DNA of 64,000 nt, taken from Massilia horti (GTDB lineage Bacteria > Pseudomonadota > Gammaproteobacteria > Burkholderiales > Burkholderiaceae_D). Positions 16,606-24,347 of this stretch are shown one piece after another; the first letter of the stretch is position 1; each line of letters starts with the position of its first letter. The notes under the pieces were generated by a model that had not been told where the DNA came from, did not search any database, and saw only the letters and a list, made by a program, of their open reading frames with translations. Made by a program: the position numbers and the translations under genes. The stretch covers positions 30,015 to 94,014 of the forward strand of contig NZ_SPUM01000146.1 in NCBI RefSeq assembly GCF_004614195.1, given 5' to 3'.

Positions 16606-18390
16606 TTAAGCGGCGCCAATGGCCGTGGGGGCGTCTTGAGCATGCTCGGCCAGCGGTTCAAATTCATTGACCGCATTGATTTCCGTGCCCATCGAAATAT
16701 TGGTGACGCGTTCGAGGATGATTTCGACCACCACTGGCACGCGGTACTCTTTCATCCAGGCGCGCGCCTGGGCGAAAGCGGGCTGGATATCCTCGACATG
16801 GTGTACACGGATCGCCTTGCAGCCTAGTCCTTCGACGACTGCGACGTGATCGACCCCGTAACCCGCCAACTCCGGCGCGTTGATATTTTCGAAAGCGAGC
16901 TGTACGCAATAATCCATGTCGAAACCGCGTTGCGACTGGCGGATCAGCCCAAGGTAGGCGTTATTGACCACCACGTGCAGGTAAGGCAGCTTGAATTGCG
17001 CGCCGACGGCCAGTTCCTCGATCATGAATTGGAAGTCGTAATCGCCAGAGATGGCCACGACCTGGCGTTGCGGATCGGCTGCGCACACGCCGAGCGCGGC
17101 GGAAGCCGTCCATCCGAGAGGGCCCGCCTGGCCGCAGTTGATCCAGTGGCGCGGCTTGTACACATGCAGGAACTGGGCAGCGGCGATTTGGGACAGGCCG
17201 ATCGTGCTGACATAGCAGGTATCCGGGCCGAAAGCGCGGTTCATTTCTTCGTACACCCGCTGCGGTTTGATCGGCGCGGCATCGAAATGGGTCTTGCGCA
17301 GCATGGTGCGCTTGCGCTCCTGGCATTGCGCTACCCATGCGCTGCGATCCGGCAGGCCGCCGATCGAAGCGAATCCACGCGCCACCTCGATCAACAGGTC
17401 AAGCGCGGCACCCGCATCGGAGACGATGCCGTAATCGGGACCGAACACGCGGCCGATCTGTGTAGGTTCGATATCGATGTGAACGAACTTGCGCCCTTGC
17501 GTATAAACTTCGACCGAGCCGGTATGACGGTTCGCCCAGCGGTTGCCGATACCGATGACAAAATCCGATTCAAGCAGCGTGGCGTTGCCGTAGCGATGAG
17601 AGGTTTGCAGGCCGACCATGCCGGCCATGAGCGGATGGTCATCCGGAATAGCGCCCCAACCCATGAGGGTCGGGATCACCGGCACGCCGACGATCTCGGC
17701 GAACTCCTGCAAGCGCGCGGCGGCATCGGCATTGATCACGCCTCCACCGCAGACAATCAGCGGACGCTCGGCGGCATTAAGCATCGCCAGCGCCTTTTCC
17801 GCCTGGGCGCGGGTGGCAGCGGGTTTGTAGGTCGGCAGGGGTTCGTAGGTGTCGATGTCGAATTCGATTTCCGCCATCTGCACGTCGAAAGGCAGGTCGA
17901 CCAGCACCGGACCGGGACGGCCAGAACGCATGATGTGGAATGCCTGCTGCAGCACGCGCGGCACCAGCGCCGGTTCGCGTACCGTGACTGCCCATTTGGT
18001 GACCGGCTTGGCGATCGATTCGATGTCAACCGCCTGGAAGTCTTCCTTGTAAAGCCGCGCACGTGGCGCCTGGCCGGTCAGGCAAAGGATCGGGATCGAA
18101 TCGGCCCATGCCGAGTACAGGCCGGTGATCATGTCGGTTCCGGCCGGTCCCGAGGTGCCGATGCACACACCGATGTTGCCTGCCTTGGCGCGGGTATAAC
18201 CCTCCGCCATGTGCGAGGCTCCCTCGACATGCCGCGCCAGCACATGTTCGAAGCCACCGTTCTTCTTCATTGCGGAATACAGCGGATTGATCGCTGCGCC
18301 GGGGACGCCAAAAACCGTGCTCACGCCCTCTTTGCGCAGGACCTCCGCTGCCGCGTCAATTGCTCTCATACGGGCCACCTTCGCCTCCAT
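16606..18390 (-). CDS. gcl: glyoxylate carboligase
   Basis: A 594-residue thiamine-diphosphate enzyme that condenses two glyoxylates into tartronate semialdehyde and CO2. Where most ThDP enzymes have a catalytic glutamate, this one has valine in ARHVEGASH (residue 55), the known hallmark of Gcl. The cofactor motif GDYDFQFMIEEL...NNAYLGL is present, as is the YKEDFQAVDIE segment. An internal ATG eight codons on (MRAID) is an alternative start. It takes the glyoxylate made from purine breakdown into central metabolism, and is divergent from the LysR gene. Confidence 0.95.
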   Translation of the reverse strand: MEAKVARMRAIDAAAEVLRKEGVSTVFGVPGAAINPLYSAMKKNGGFEHVLARHVEGASHMAEGYTRAKAGNIGVCIGTSGPAGTDMITGLYSAWADSIPILCLTGQAPRARLYKEDFQAVDIESIAKPVTKWAVTVREPALVPRVLQQAFHIMRSGRPGPVLVDLPFDVQMAEIEFDIDTYEPLPTYKPAATRAQAEKALAMLNAAERPLIVCGGGVINADAAARLQEFAEIVGVPVIPTLMGWGAIPDDHPLMAGMVGLQTSHRYGNATLLESDFVIGIGNRWANRHTGSVEVYTQGRKFVHIDIEPTQIGRVFGPDYGIVSDAGAALDLLIEVARGFASIGGLPDRSAWVAQCQERKRTMLRKTHFDAAPIKPQRVYEEMNRAFGPDTCYVSTIGLSQIAAAQFLHVYKPRHWINCGQAGPLGWTASAALGVCAADPQRQVVAISGDYDFQFMIEELAVGAQFKLPYLHVVVNNAYLGLIRQSQRGFDMDYCVQLAFENINAPELAGYGVDHVAVVEGLGCKAIRVHHVEDIQPAFAQARAWMKEYRVPVVVEIILERVTNISMGTEINAVNEFEPLAEHAQDAPTAIGAA

Positions 18391-18489
18391 TTCCTAAGTT
18401 TCGATGGGAATAATGGATTCAGAATATCGATAAAGCCGAGCACGAAGAATTGCTGCTACCATCGGCTCTGTCGATACTTGGAGTATTGA

Positions 18490-19407
18490 ATGGACCGCTA
18501 TACAGAAATCCGGAGCTTCGTTCTCGTCACCGAAAAAGGCAGCTTCGCCGCCGCCGCGCTGGTTGAGGGCGTCACTCCGGTTGTCATGGGCCGCAGGCTG
18601 GACGCGCTCGAGCAGCGCCTTGGCGTGCGCCTGATGCATCGCTCAACCCGCGGCCTGACCCTGACCGCCCTGGGCGAACAGTTCATCGAGACCTGCCGCC
18701 AGTTGCTGCGCGATTTCGATATTGCCGAGAACAGCATCAGTGCGGGGCGCAGCACGGTGCGCGGCCATCTTGTGGTTTCCGCGCCGGCCGCGTTCGGGCG
18801 CTCGCACGTAGCGCCGCACGCACCGGCCTTCAAGGCGATCAATCCCGAGTTGAAGATGTCGTTCAACTTCACCGACAGCGTGGTGGACCTGGTGCGCGAG
18901 GGGTACGACATGTCGATCCGCATCGGCGAAGTGCAAGATCCAAACTACGTGGCTGTTCCCCTTTTCCCAAACCGGCGAGTGGTATGCGGCACGCCCGAGT
19001 ATTTTGAACGCTACGGCGTGCCCCGAACGCCCGAAGACCTGTCCCACCACAACTGCCTGGCCTTCAATTTGCAAGGCGGGCAGCAGCGCGGATGGACCTT
19101 CCAGCGCGACGGCAAACTGTTCGCGGTGCGTGTCGATGGCGATCTAGCCTGCAACGATGGCGAACTGCTGTTCGGCTGGGTCAAGCAGGGACTGGGGATC
19201 GGATGGCGCTCCACATGGGAAATTCAGGCCGAGCTCAAGCGCGGCGAACTGGTGACCGTGCTCGATGAATTCGCGGTGCGCAGTTACCCGATCCAGGCTG
19301 TGTATCCCCAGCAGCACTATCTGCCTGCCAAGATCCGGCATTTCATTGATTACCTGAAAGGTATCTACAACGCCCCGGGATATTGGGAAAAGCAAGGACT
19401 GAGCTGA
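18490..19407 (+). CDS. LysR-family regulator divergent from gcl
   Basis: A 305-residue LysR-type regulator. The winged helix is at about residues 5-65 (TEKGSFAAAALVEGVTPVVMGRRLDALE, LGVRLMHRSTRGLTLT), followed by a two-lobed effector domain. It is transcribed away from gcl across a 99-base gap, the standard layout for a LysR protein controlling its divergent neighbour. CGATA half-sites (GAATATCGATA and GTCGATACT) lie in this gap and could be its site. The effector may be a glyoxylate-pathway metabolite; this is inferred. Confidence 0.88.
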   Translation: MDRYTEIRSFVLVTEKGSFAAAALVEGVTPVVMGRRLDALEQRLGVRLMHRSTRGLTLTALGEQFIETCRQLLRDFDIAENSISAGRSTVRGHLVVSAPAAFGRSHVAPHAPAFKAINPELKMSFNFTDSVVDLVREGYDMSIRIGEVQDPNYVAVPLFPNRRVVCGTPEYFERYGVPRTPEDLSHHNCLAFNLQGGQQRGWTFQRDGKLFAVRVDGDLACNDGELLFGWVKQGLGIGWRSTWEIQAELKRGELVTVLDEFAVRSYPIQAVYPQQHYLPAKIRHFIDYLKGIYNAPGYWEKQGLS

Positions 19408-19484
19408 ATCGCGACACTTCTGCCGAGAGGACGATCCAAACTGGCGACTTTGGCTACAATGCGATTTTTGCACTGGATACCCCC

Positions 19485-19751
19485 ATGGACCCGAAAGATT
19501 CCCTCATCGAATATCCCAGCGACTTCCCCATCAAAGTGATGGGCACGGCGCACGAGGACTTCGTCGCCACGATCACCGATGTGATACTCGAGTACGACCC
19601 GACCTTCCACGTCGGCCGGATGGAACAGCGCCCGTCGGCCAAGGGCACGTACATGGGCCTGACGGTGATCGTGCGCGCCACCAGCCGCGAGCAGCTCGAC
19701 GACCTGTACCGCAGCCTGTCGGCCCATCCGATGGTCAAGGTGGTGCTGTAA
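19485..19751 (+). CDS. DUF493 (YbeD-family) protein
   Basis: An 88-residue ACT-like small protein of the YbeD/DUF493 family. Its recurrent core is visible: EYPSDFPIKVMG at the N terminus, a central RPSAKGTYMGLTV, and the SREQLDDLYRSLSAHPMVKVVL ending. It begins at an internal ATG; the open frame extends upstream into the LysR tail without a ribosome site. It lies directly ahead of lipB and lipA, its normal place in many proteobacteria, and an accessory role in lipoylation has been proposed for the family without proof. Confidence 0.88.
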   Translation: MDPKDSLIEYPSDFPIKVMGTAHEDFVATITDVILEYDPTFHVGRMEQRPSAKGTYMGLTVIVRATSREQLDDLYRSLSAHPMVKVVL

Positions 19752-19846
19752 GCACAGCGTTTGTGATGCGCTGGCGGCATGGTCCCGGCGGCGGGCATCC
19801 GCCTGGCTTATAATGACGGGGCTGTCCATTTCCCCACGACTTCCCC

Positions 19847-20554
19847 ATGCAAGCGACCCGCCCCGCCATGCCGATCATTCGCGAGCTTGGCCGCGCCGAC
19901 TACGAGCCGACGTTCGCCGCAATGCGCGCCTTCACCGACGCGCGCACCCCCGACACGGTTGATGAGCTGTGGATCGTCGAGCACCCGCCGGTGTTCACGC
20001 TTGGCCTTGGCGCCGACCGCGGGCACCTGCTGGCCGGCCCCGGCATCCCGACGCACCAGATTCCGGTAGTGCAGACCGACCGCGGCGGCGAAGTGACCTA
20101 CCACGGCCCGGGCCAGGTGGTGATCTACCTGCTGATGGACCTGCGCCGCAACAAGCCTGGCGGCAAACTGTACGCGCGCCAGTTTGTGGCAAAAATCGAA
20201 CAGGCGGTGATCGATGTGTTGGCGGCGTATAATCTCGACGGCGAACGCGTTGCCGGCGCGCCCGGCATCTACATCGCGCAAGGCCCGCTCAAGGGAGCCA
20301 AGATCGCCGCGCTGGGGCTGAAGGTGCGCGGCAACGGCTGCACCTACCACGGCGTTTCGCTGAACGTGGCGATGGACCTGGCGCCGTTCTCGTGGATTAA
20401 CCCGTGTGGCTATTCGGGCCTGGCCACGGTCGACATGCGCACCATGGGCGTGGAAGCGCCGCTGGCCGACGTCCAGCACGCGCTGGCCCAAGCCCTGGTG
20501 GGCCACCTCGCTAACCTTGACCCGGTCCAGCCGCAAGAGGTCGTTTCAAAATGA
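19847..20554 (+). CDS. lipB: lipoyl(octanoyl) transferase LipB
   Basis: A 235-residue enzyme that moves octanoate from acyl carrier protein to lipoyl domains. The RGGEVTYHGPGQVV motif (about residues 83-96), the catalytic lysine in KGAKIAALGLKVRG and the catalytic cysteine in NGCTYHGVS are all in place. The last codons (EVVSK) and the TGA stop come from the start of a family C repeat at 20535, so the native C terminus has been overwritten. A start seven codons downstream (MPIIRE) is equally plausible. Confidence 0.93.
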   Translation: MQATRPAMPIIRELGRADYEPTFAAMRAFTDARTPDTVDELWIVEHPPVFTLGLGADRGHLLAGPGIPTHQIPVVQTDRGGEVTYHGPGQVVIYLLMDLRRNKPGGKLYARQFVAKIEQAVIDVLAAYNLDGERVAGAPGIYIAQGPLKGAKIAALGLKVRGNGCTYHGVSLNVAMDLAPFSWINPCGYSGLATVDMRTMGVEAPLADVQHALAQALVGHLANLDPVQPQEVVSK

Positions 20555-20639
20555 GCAGGGCAAGGCGCGGCGACGAAGACAGTGCAGTTGCACGGCAAGG
20601 AGCCGCAACGCAGCCATGCTCAATTTGAAATGACCTCTT
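20535..20639. repeat. dispersed palindromic repeat, family C (full copy)
   Basis: Begins AAGAGGTCGTTTCAAAATGA and ends in the near inverted complement TCAATTTGAAATGACCTCTT, about 105 bases in all. The interior holds GGCAAGGCGCGGCGACGAAG and GCAAGGAGCCGCAACGC segments. It starts inside lipB and fills the gap before lipA, so it will be transcribed and can fold as a long hairpin. A truncated copy lies at 55659-55697. Confidence 0.88.
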
Positions 20640-20674
20640 AACCGAACAACCCAAACTGAACGCCCCAAAAGGGC

Positions 20675-21667
20675 ATGAGCCAGATGACTACCAACACCGA
20701 CACCGGTACTGTTCCCTACAACGCCAGCGAAAAGCAGAAGGGCGCCAGCAAGACCTCGCGCATCCCGATCAAGATCGTGCCGGTCGAGCAGACCGAGCGC
20801 CTGAAGAAGCCGGACTGGATCCGCGTGAAGGCGGCGTCGGCTTCGTCGCGCTTCTACGAGATCAAGGACATCCTGCGCGCCAACAAACTGGTGACGGTGT
20901 GCGAGGAAGCGAGCTGCCCGAACATCGGTGAATGCTTCGGCAAGGGCACCGCGACCTTCATGATCATGGGCGACAAGTGCACCCGCCGCTGCCCGTTCTG
21001 CGACGTCGGCCACGGCCGCCCGGACCCGCTGGACGTGAACGAGCCGCACAACTTGGCAAAGACCATTGCCGATCTGCGCCTGTCGTACGTGGTGATCACT
21101 TCGGTGGACCGCGACGACCTGCGTGACGGCGGCGCTGGCCACTTCGTGCAGTGCATCCAGAAGACCCGTGAGATGAGCCCGAGCACGAAGATCGAAGTGC
21201 TGGTGCCCGACTTCCGCGGCCGTCTGGAAAAGGCGATCAACATCTTCGCCGAGGGTCTGCCGGACGTGTTGAACCACAACCTGGAAACCGTGCCGCGCCT
21301 GTACAAGGAAGCGCGCCCGGGCGCTGACTACAAGCACTCGCTGGTGCTGCTGCGCGACTTCAAGGAGAAGTATCCGGGCGCGGTGACCAAGTCGGGCCTG
21401 ATGGTGGGCCTGGGCGAGACCGACGAGGAGATCCTCGAGGTGATGCGCGACCTGCGCGAGCACAACGTGGACATGCTGACCATCGGCCAGTATCTGGCGC
21501 CGTCGAATTCGCACTTGCCGGTGCGCCGTTATGTGCATCCGGACGTCTTCAAGATGTTCGAAGAGGAAGCGTACAAGATGGGCTTCGTGCACGCGGCCGT
21601 GGGCGCGATGGTGCGATCGTCGTACCACGCGGACCAGCAGGCGCATGAGGCAGGTGTGGCGGCGTAA
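20675..21667 (+). CDS. lipA: lipoyl synthase
   Basis: A 330-residue radical-SAM enzyme that inserts two sulfurs into octanoyl groups. The auxiliary iron-sulfur cluster ligands are in CEEASCPNIGEC and the radical-SAM cluster ligands in CTRRCPFC (about residues 71-111). The C terminus keeps the family arginine-serine region (VRSSYHAD). Translation may begin here or three codons later (MTTNTD). It follows lipB across a family C repeat and is closed by a strong terminator. Confidence 0.97.
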   Translation: MSQMTTNTDTGTVPYNASEKQKGASKTSRIPIKIVPVEQTERLKKPDWIRVKAASASSRFYEIKDILRANKLVTVCEEASCPNIGECFGKGTATFMIMGDKCTRRCPFCDVGHGRPDPLDVNEPHNLAKTIADLRLSYVVITSVDRDDLRDGGAGHFVQCIQKTREMSPSTKIEVLVPDFRGRLEKAINIFAEGLPDVLNHNLETVPRLYKEARPGADYKHSLVLLRDFKEKYPGAVTKSGLMVGLGETDEEILEVMRDLREHNVDMLTIGQYLAPSNSHLPVRRYVHPDVFKMFEEEAYKMGFVHAAVGAMVRSSYHADQQAHEAGVAA

Positions 21668-21689
21668 GCGTCTCACCACTGAGCCAAAG

Positions 21690-21723
21690 CCGGGGTCAGG
21701 CAGCAGCCTACCCCGGTTTTTTT
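21690..21723 (+). terminator. intrinsic terminator after lipA
   Basis: CCGGGGT...ACCCCGG hairpin followed by seven T residues, about 23 bases past the lipA stop codon. A classical rho-independent terminator. Confidence 0.9.
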
Positions 21724-21861
21724 CTGGATCGGCTTTGATCGTCGCCGCTCTGTGAATTACTTTTGGTTAATGAGATAAATTGTCAATCTTCCTTTCGGTA
21801 CGTCAATAGCGTTTCCGATAGGCACACCACAATGAGGCATGTACTTCTCGTGGAGAACGTC

Positions 21862-22308
21862 ATGTCTTTCGTCTATCACGGTGCGCTCTTCCTAGAAAAC
21901 AAACCGAAGGTCGATGGAGGAGAGTGCGCTCGGCTCATCCAAAACCTGCTGCCGTGGGTCGGCCACACATCGCGGTGGCAACCAGGGGAAAACGTCATTG
22001 ACGTGCTGGCATCCGGCAGGCAAATCGAGCAGGGAACTGCCATCGCTACTTTCGTTGACGGCCGCTACCCTACCTATGGCCACCGTCACGCTGCATTGTT
22101 TCTGTGGCCCATTACCAGCTGCACATTCGACCCGAAGACTGGGCAGTGCAAGATTATGGCGATCAAGATGATGGACCAGTGGAATCCCCACCCCGGCGCC
22201 CACTTCAAGAAGGACCATATCAGTAGCCGTGACGTTCTGCCATACGGTAAGAACGCCGCTGCTTGGCCAATCTCGGACAATGCCAGCATGTTCTACATCA
22301 TCGAGTAA
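21862..22308 (+). CDS. BPSL0067-family protein, candidate amidase effector
   Basis: A 148-residue protein without a signal peptide. It resembles the BPSL0067 family: FVYHGALFLENKP at the N terminus, a cysteine in GGECARLIQNLLP (about residue 26), GTAIATFVDGRYP, then a histidine in HRHAALFLW (about residue 76) and MMDQWNP. The Cys-His pair in this order is that of papain-like/NlpC-type amidases, and related families include type VI secretion effectors that cut peptidoglycan. The next gene encodes a STY0301-like exported protein, the usual partner. The start has TGGAG upstream. Effector function is inferred. Confidence 0.7.
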   Translation: MSFVYHGALFLENKPKVDGGECARLIQNLLPWVGHTSRWQPGENVIDVLASGRQIEQGTAIATFVDGRYPTYGHRHAALFLWPITSCTFDPKTGQCKIMAIKMMDQWNPHPGAHFKKDHISSRDVLPYGKNAAAWPISDNASMFYIIE

Positions 22309-22316
22309 AGGCCGCC

Positions 22317-22799
22317 ATGCGCGCAAACGACATCAAGCACTTAACCTTAGCCACATTAGCCTTAATGCTCCTTTGTGTCCTGTTTTCTGGGGTTGCGAGA
22401 GCTGGACAGCGCATTGCCTGTCCCATGATGGTCGATGTCCGTCAGGTGACCGTTGAATCACCGGCTGGATGGACCGGAATCTACGGTCCTTCCGGCACGC
22501 GTCCTTTGCTCGGCGCTGAGGCGATTTTCACTACTGGATCGCTGCGAGATTCCTGGGGTGAGTTGCGCGATCCGCCGACCGTTAAGAAGAAGGGTGGGGC
22601 CGTGATCGAAACCAAGTACCCTCTGCCGCCAGAGCGGGAGCTGGGCAAGTGGATCATCTGCCACTACGGGGAGAGCTTGTACCAAGCCATGAAGCTGCCG
22701 ACTGCGACGAAGGAATGCGCTGTGACGTATAACCGTGAATATACCGATTCCGCCAGCAAAAAGCCGGTGTATCGAGTCGCCGACATTACGTGTAAGTAG
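22317..22799 (+). CDS. STY0301-family exported protein, candidate immunity partner
   Basis: A 160-residue protein with a signal peptide (about residues 1-29, ending GVARA). The mature part contains four cysteines (IACPMM, IICHYG, ECAVTY, ITCK), fitting a disulfide-bonded periplasmic domain, and the RPLLGAEAIFTTG and WIICHYGESL segments seen in STY0301-family proteins. It begins 8 bases after the BPSL0067-like gene. In that pairing an exported partner could protect the periplasm from the amidase; this is inferred from pairing and export, not from known structure. Confidence 0.65.
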   Translation: MRANDIKHLTLATLALMLLCVLFSGVARAGQRIACPMMVDVRQVTVESPAGWTGIYGPSGTRPLLGAEAIFTTGSLRDSWGELRDPPTVKKKGGAVIETKYPLPPERELGKWIICHYGESLYQAMKLPTATKECAVTYNREYTDSASKKPVYRVADITCK

Positions 22800-22825
22800 G
22801 GACTAGATGTGTTCCCTGTCGCAAT

Positions 22826-22930
22826 TCAGTCCTTACTGCACAACTCTTTTTTGGCCAAGCCGGCCAGCTCTTCCGGCTCAAGCGAGAGAATTGTATTCGC
22901 ATCTGGAACAAGGTCTGAAAGTGTGGCCAT
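22826..22930 (-). pseudogene. truncated N-terminal fragment, LEPEELAG-type protein
   Basis: A 34-codon frame starting four bases after the stop of the upstream minus-strand gene. It reads MATLSDLVPDANTILSLEP then EELAG, which resembles the N terminus of TIGR02391-like proteins found in phage-defence and abortive-infection settings, then stops after AKKELCSKD. Those proteins are much longer, so this is probably a 5' remnant cut off near the junction with the STY0301-like gene, whose 3' end is 27 bases away. The family match is from memory. Confidence 0.45.
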
Positions 22931-22934
22931 GCAT

Positions 22935-23165
22935 CTATGCGTAAGGAATTTGGATGCTGAAGTCTTGCCCTTTAGCGTCCTTCCCCCAGACTTCGACACT
23001 TCTTGGCGGAGGCCCCCAGTCGTCACTTATCAGTTCATGTACAAGACGCTTTCCTGCAAGCCCCTGTGACTGAAGTAGATGCAGTCGGGATAAGAAATCC
23101 AGGTCTTTAGCATATTCCTGAAGACCTCCATCGACGAAGCGAATGGATACGTTGATTTCGCTCAT
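22935..23165 (-). CDS. small hypothetical protein
   Basis: A 76-residue protein with no signal peptide or membrane segment and no recognised domain. The start is supported by GGAG five bases before the ATG. Sequence such as INVSIRFVDGGLQEY and RSVEVWGKDAKGQDFSIQIPY suggests a small beta-rich fold. It sits between an equally unknown gene upstream and a truncated gene downstream on the same strand, with gaps of 19 and 4 bases, so the three look like one cassette. Confidence 0.6.
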   Translation of the reverse strand: MSEINVSIRFVDGGLQEYAKDLDFLSRLHLLQSQGLAGKRLVHELISDDWGPPPRSVEVWGKDAKGQDFSIQIPYA

Positions 23166-23184
23166 AAGCTCTCCGTATTCGAAG

Positions 23185-23484
23185 TCAGGCCTCTAGCCTG
23201 AAACTATTTGCTCCTATGGGGATGAGCCGAAACTTTGGTGGGTGGTATGGCGGCCAAGGTATTGCTGATTCACGGAGGAGCCATTGTTCAATCCAGTTGG
23301 TGCCCGAATCCCTAAGCTCGGGACAGTTCTTCCAGAATCCGGGTGTCAGTTTGAATGGACGGATCGTACCGCCGAGGTCCAGAGTAATTTGACTCCACGC
23401 TGGTTTGAAGAATGCATCTCGATTGGCGCGTCCCACACGGACGCCGTAAGTCCCTTTACCGTTCGACCAAGGTGTTACATGCAT
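23185..23484 (-). CDS. hypothetical protein, first gene of a small cassette
   Basis: A 99-residue soluble protein; no family is recognised. AAGGA lies six bases before the ATG, and codon use is consistent with a real gene. The C-terminal PPKFRLIPIGANSFRLEA recalls a short beta-hairpin end common in small uncharacterised proteins. It is followed 19 bases later by the 76-residue gene. The GC content of this stretch is below that of the flanking core genes. Confidence 0.6.
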   Translation of the reverse strand: MHVTPWSNGKGTYGVRVGRANRDAFFKPAWSQITLDLGGTIRPFKLTPGFWKNCPELRDSGTNWIEQWLLRESAIPWPPYHPPKFRLIPIGANSFRLEA

Positions 23485-23676
23485 TTGGTTTCCTTCTAGT
23501 TGATCTTGTGCCTTCTAGAGATCGGCCGCCATGGCGAGGGCTCAGCCCACCGGACATCCCATATCGCCCCCTCAGCTAAATAATGATCATACTAAAATTG
23601 CCAAGAGGAAATAAATCCAATATTCTGTACTTGCCGGCGTTTCTGCCGCGCTAACTCCAATTTGAGGGTATCTAAA

Positions 23677-24201
23677 TTGAACATTGACACAGTACGACAG
23701 TCCCTCGAATGGCGTTTTACTTTCACCTACATTATCAGCTTTGTCGCCTTGTGCGGTTATAAGGTTGTCTTAGATAGGAACTACTTTCGAAAGCATTTGA
23801 GCATGGTCAGGTTTGGTCTTGCTGTAACTTTCCTAGCTTGCTATTTATACGGAATGCAAGCCGTTCTAAATGCGGGTAGCAACATGGAAGACGCCGTAAA
23901 CAAAGTGGTGCAAGATTCCCCTGGGACGCAAGAGCTACTACGCGCTCATTGTCAGCGCGCTTGGGTCAATGACGTAACCGGCACCGCAAAAAATGGGCTG
24001 TCCGACCTTTCGCCGTGCATAACCCTGATTGCAGTGATATCCAAAGAGCAAAAAGACATTGCTGACGGAAAAGCGGCCCTGCCTTCATCGTTGATGACGC
24101 TTCTAATTGCTTTTTTAAGCGCTTTTCAAGGTGGGCTTTGTGCGACCTTCATGTATGCGTGGGCTACCACCGTCCGTGAGCCTTTCGACACCCGGGATTA
24201 G
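23677..24201 (+). CDS. hypothetical membrane protein, AT-rich island gene
   Basis: A 174-residue protein with three predicted membrane segments (FTYIISFVALCGYKVVL, FGLAVTFLACYLYGMQAVL and LLIAFLSAFQGGLCATFMYA). A central soluble loop holds two cysteines (HCQRAW, SPCITL), probably periplasmic. No ATG is available near the 5' end. The TTG at 23677 is chosen because GAGGG precedes it at good distance; a TTG 15 bases earlier is the alternative. Base composition is clearly more AT-rich than the surroundings, as is the 150-base region upstream, suggesting acquired DNA. Function unknown. Confidence 0.6.
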   Translation: MNIDTVRQSLEWRFTFTYIISFVALCGYKVVLDRNYFRKHLSMVRFGLAVTFLACYLYGMQAVLNAGSNMEDAVNKVVQDSPGTQELLRAHCQRAWVNDVTGTAKNGLSDLSPCITLIAVISKEQKDIADGKAALPSSLMTLLIAFLSAFQGGLCATFMYAWATTVREPFDTRD

Positions 24202-24347
24202 TTCACTGCCAACGGGAGCCCTGGGCTCCCTGGGGCGCCGATCGTGACTCCGTGTCCGGCTGCTGTCTCGGGTTAATCGGCGCCGAGAGTGGCTCATTAA
24301 TTACCGCATTTTGTGTCAGTAATTTTTTAACTCCCAACTCCATTTTT

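Noticed and set aside
21760..24347. Integrated prophage or integrative element
   Set aside because: No integrase, tRNA attachment site or phage structural gene is present; only small accessory genes and lower GC are seen.
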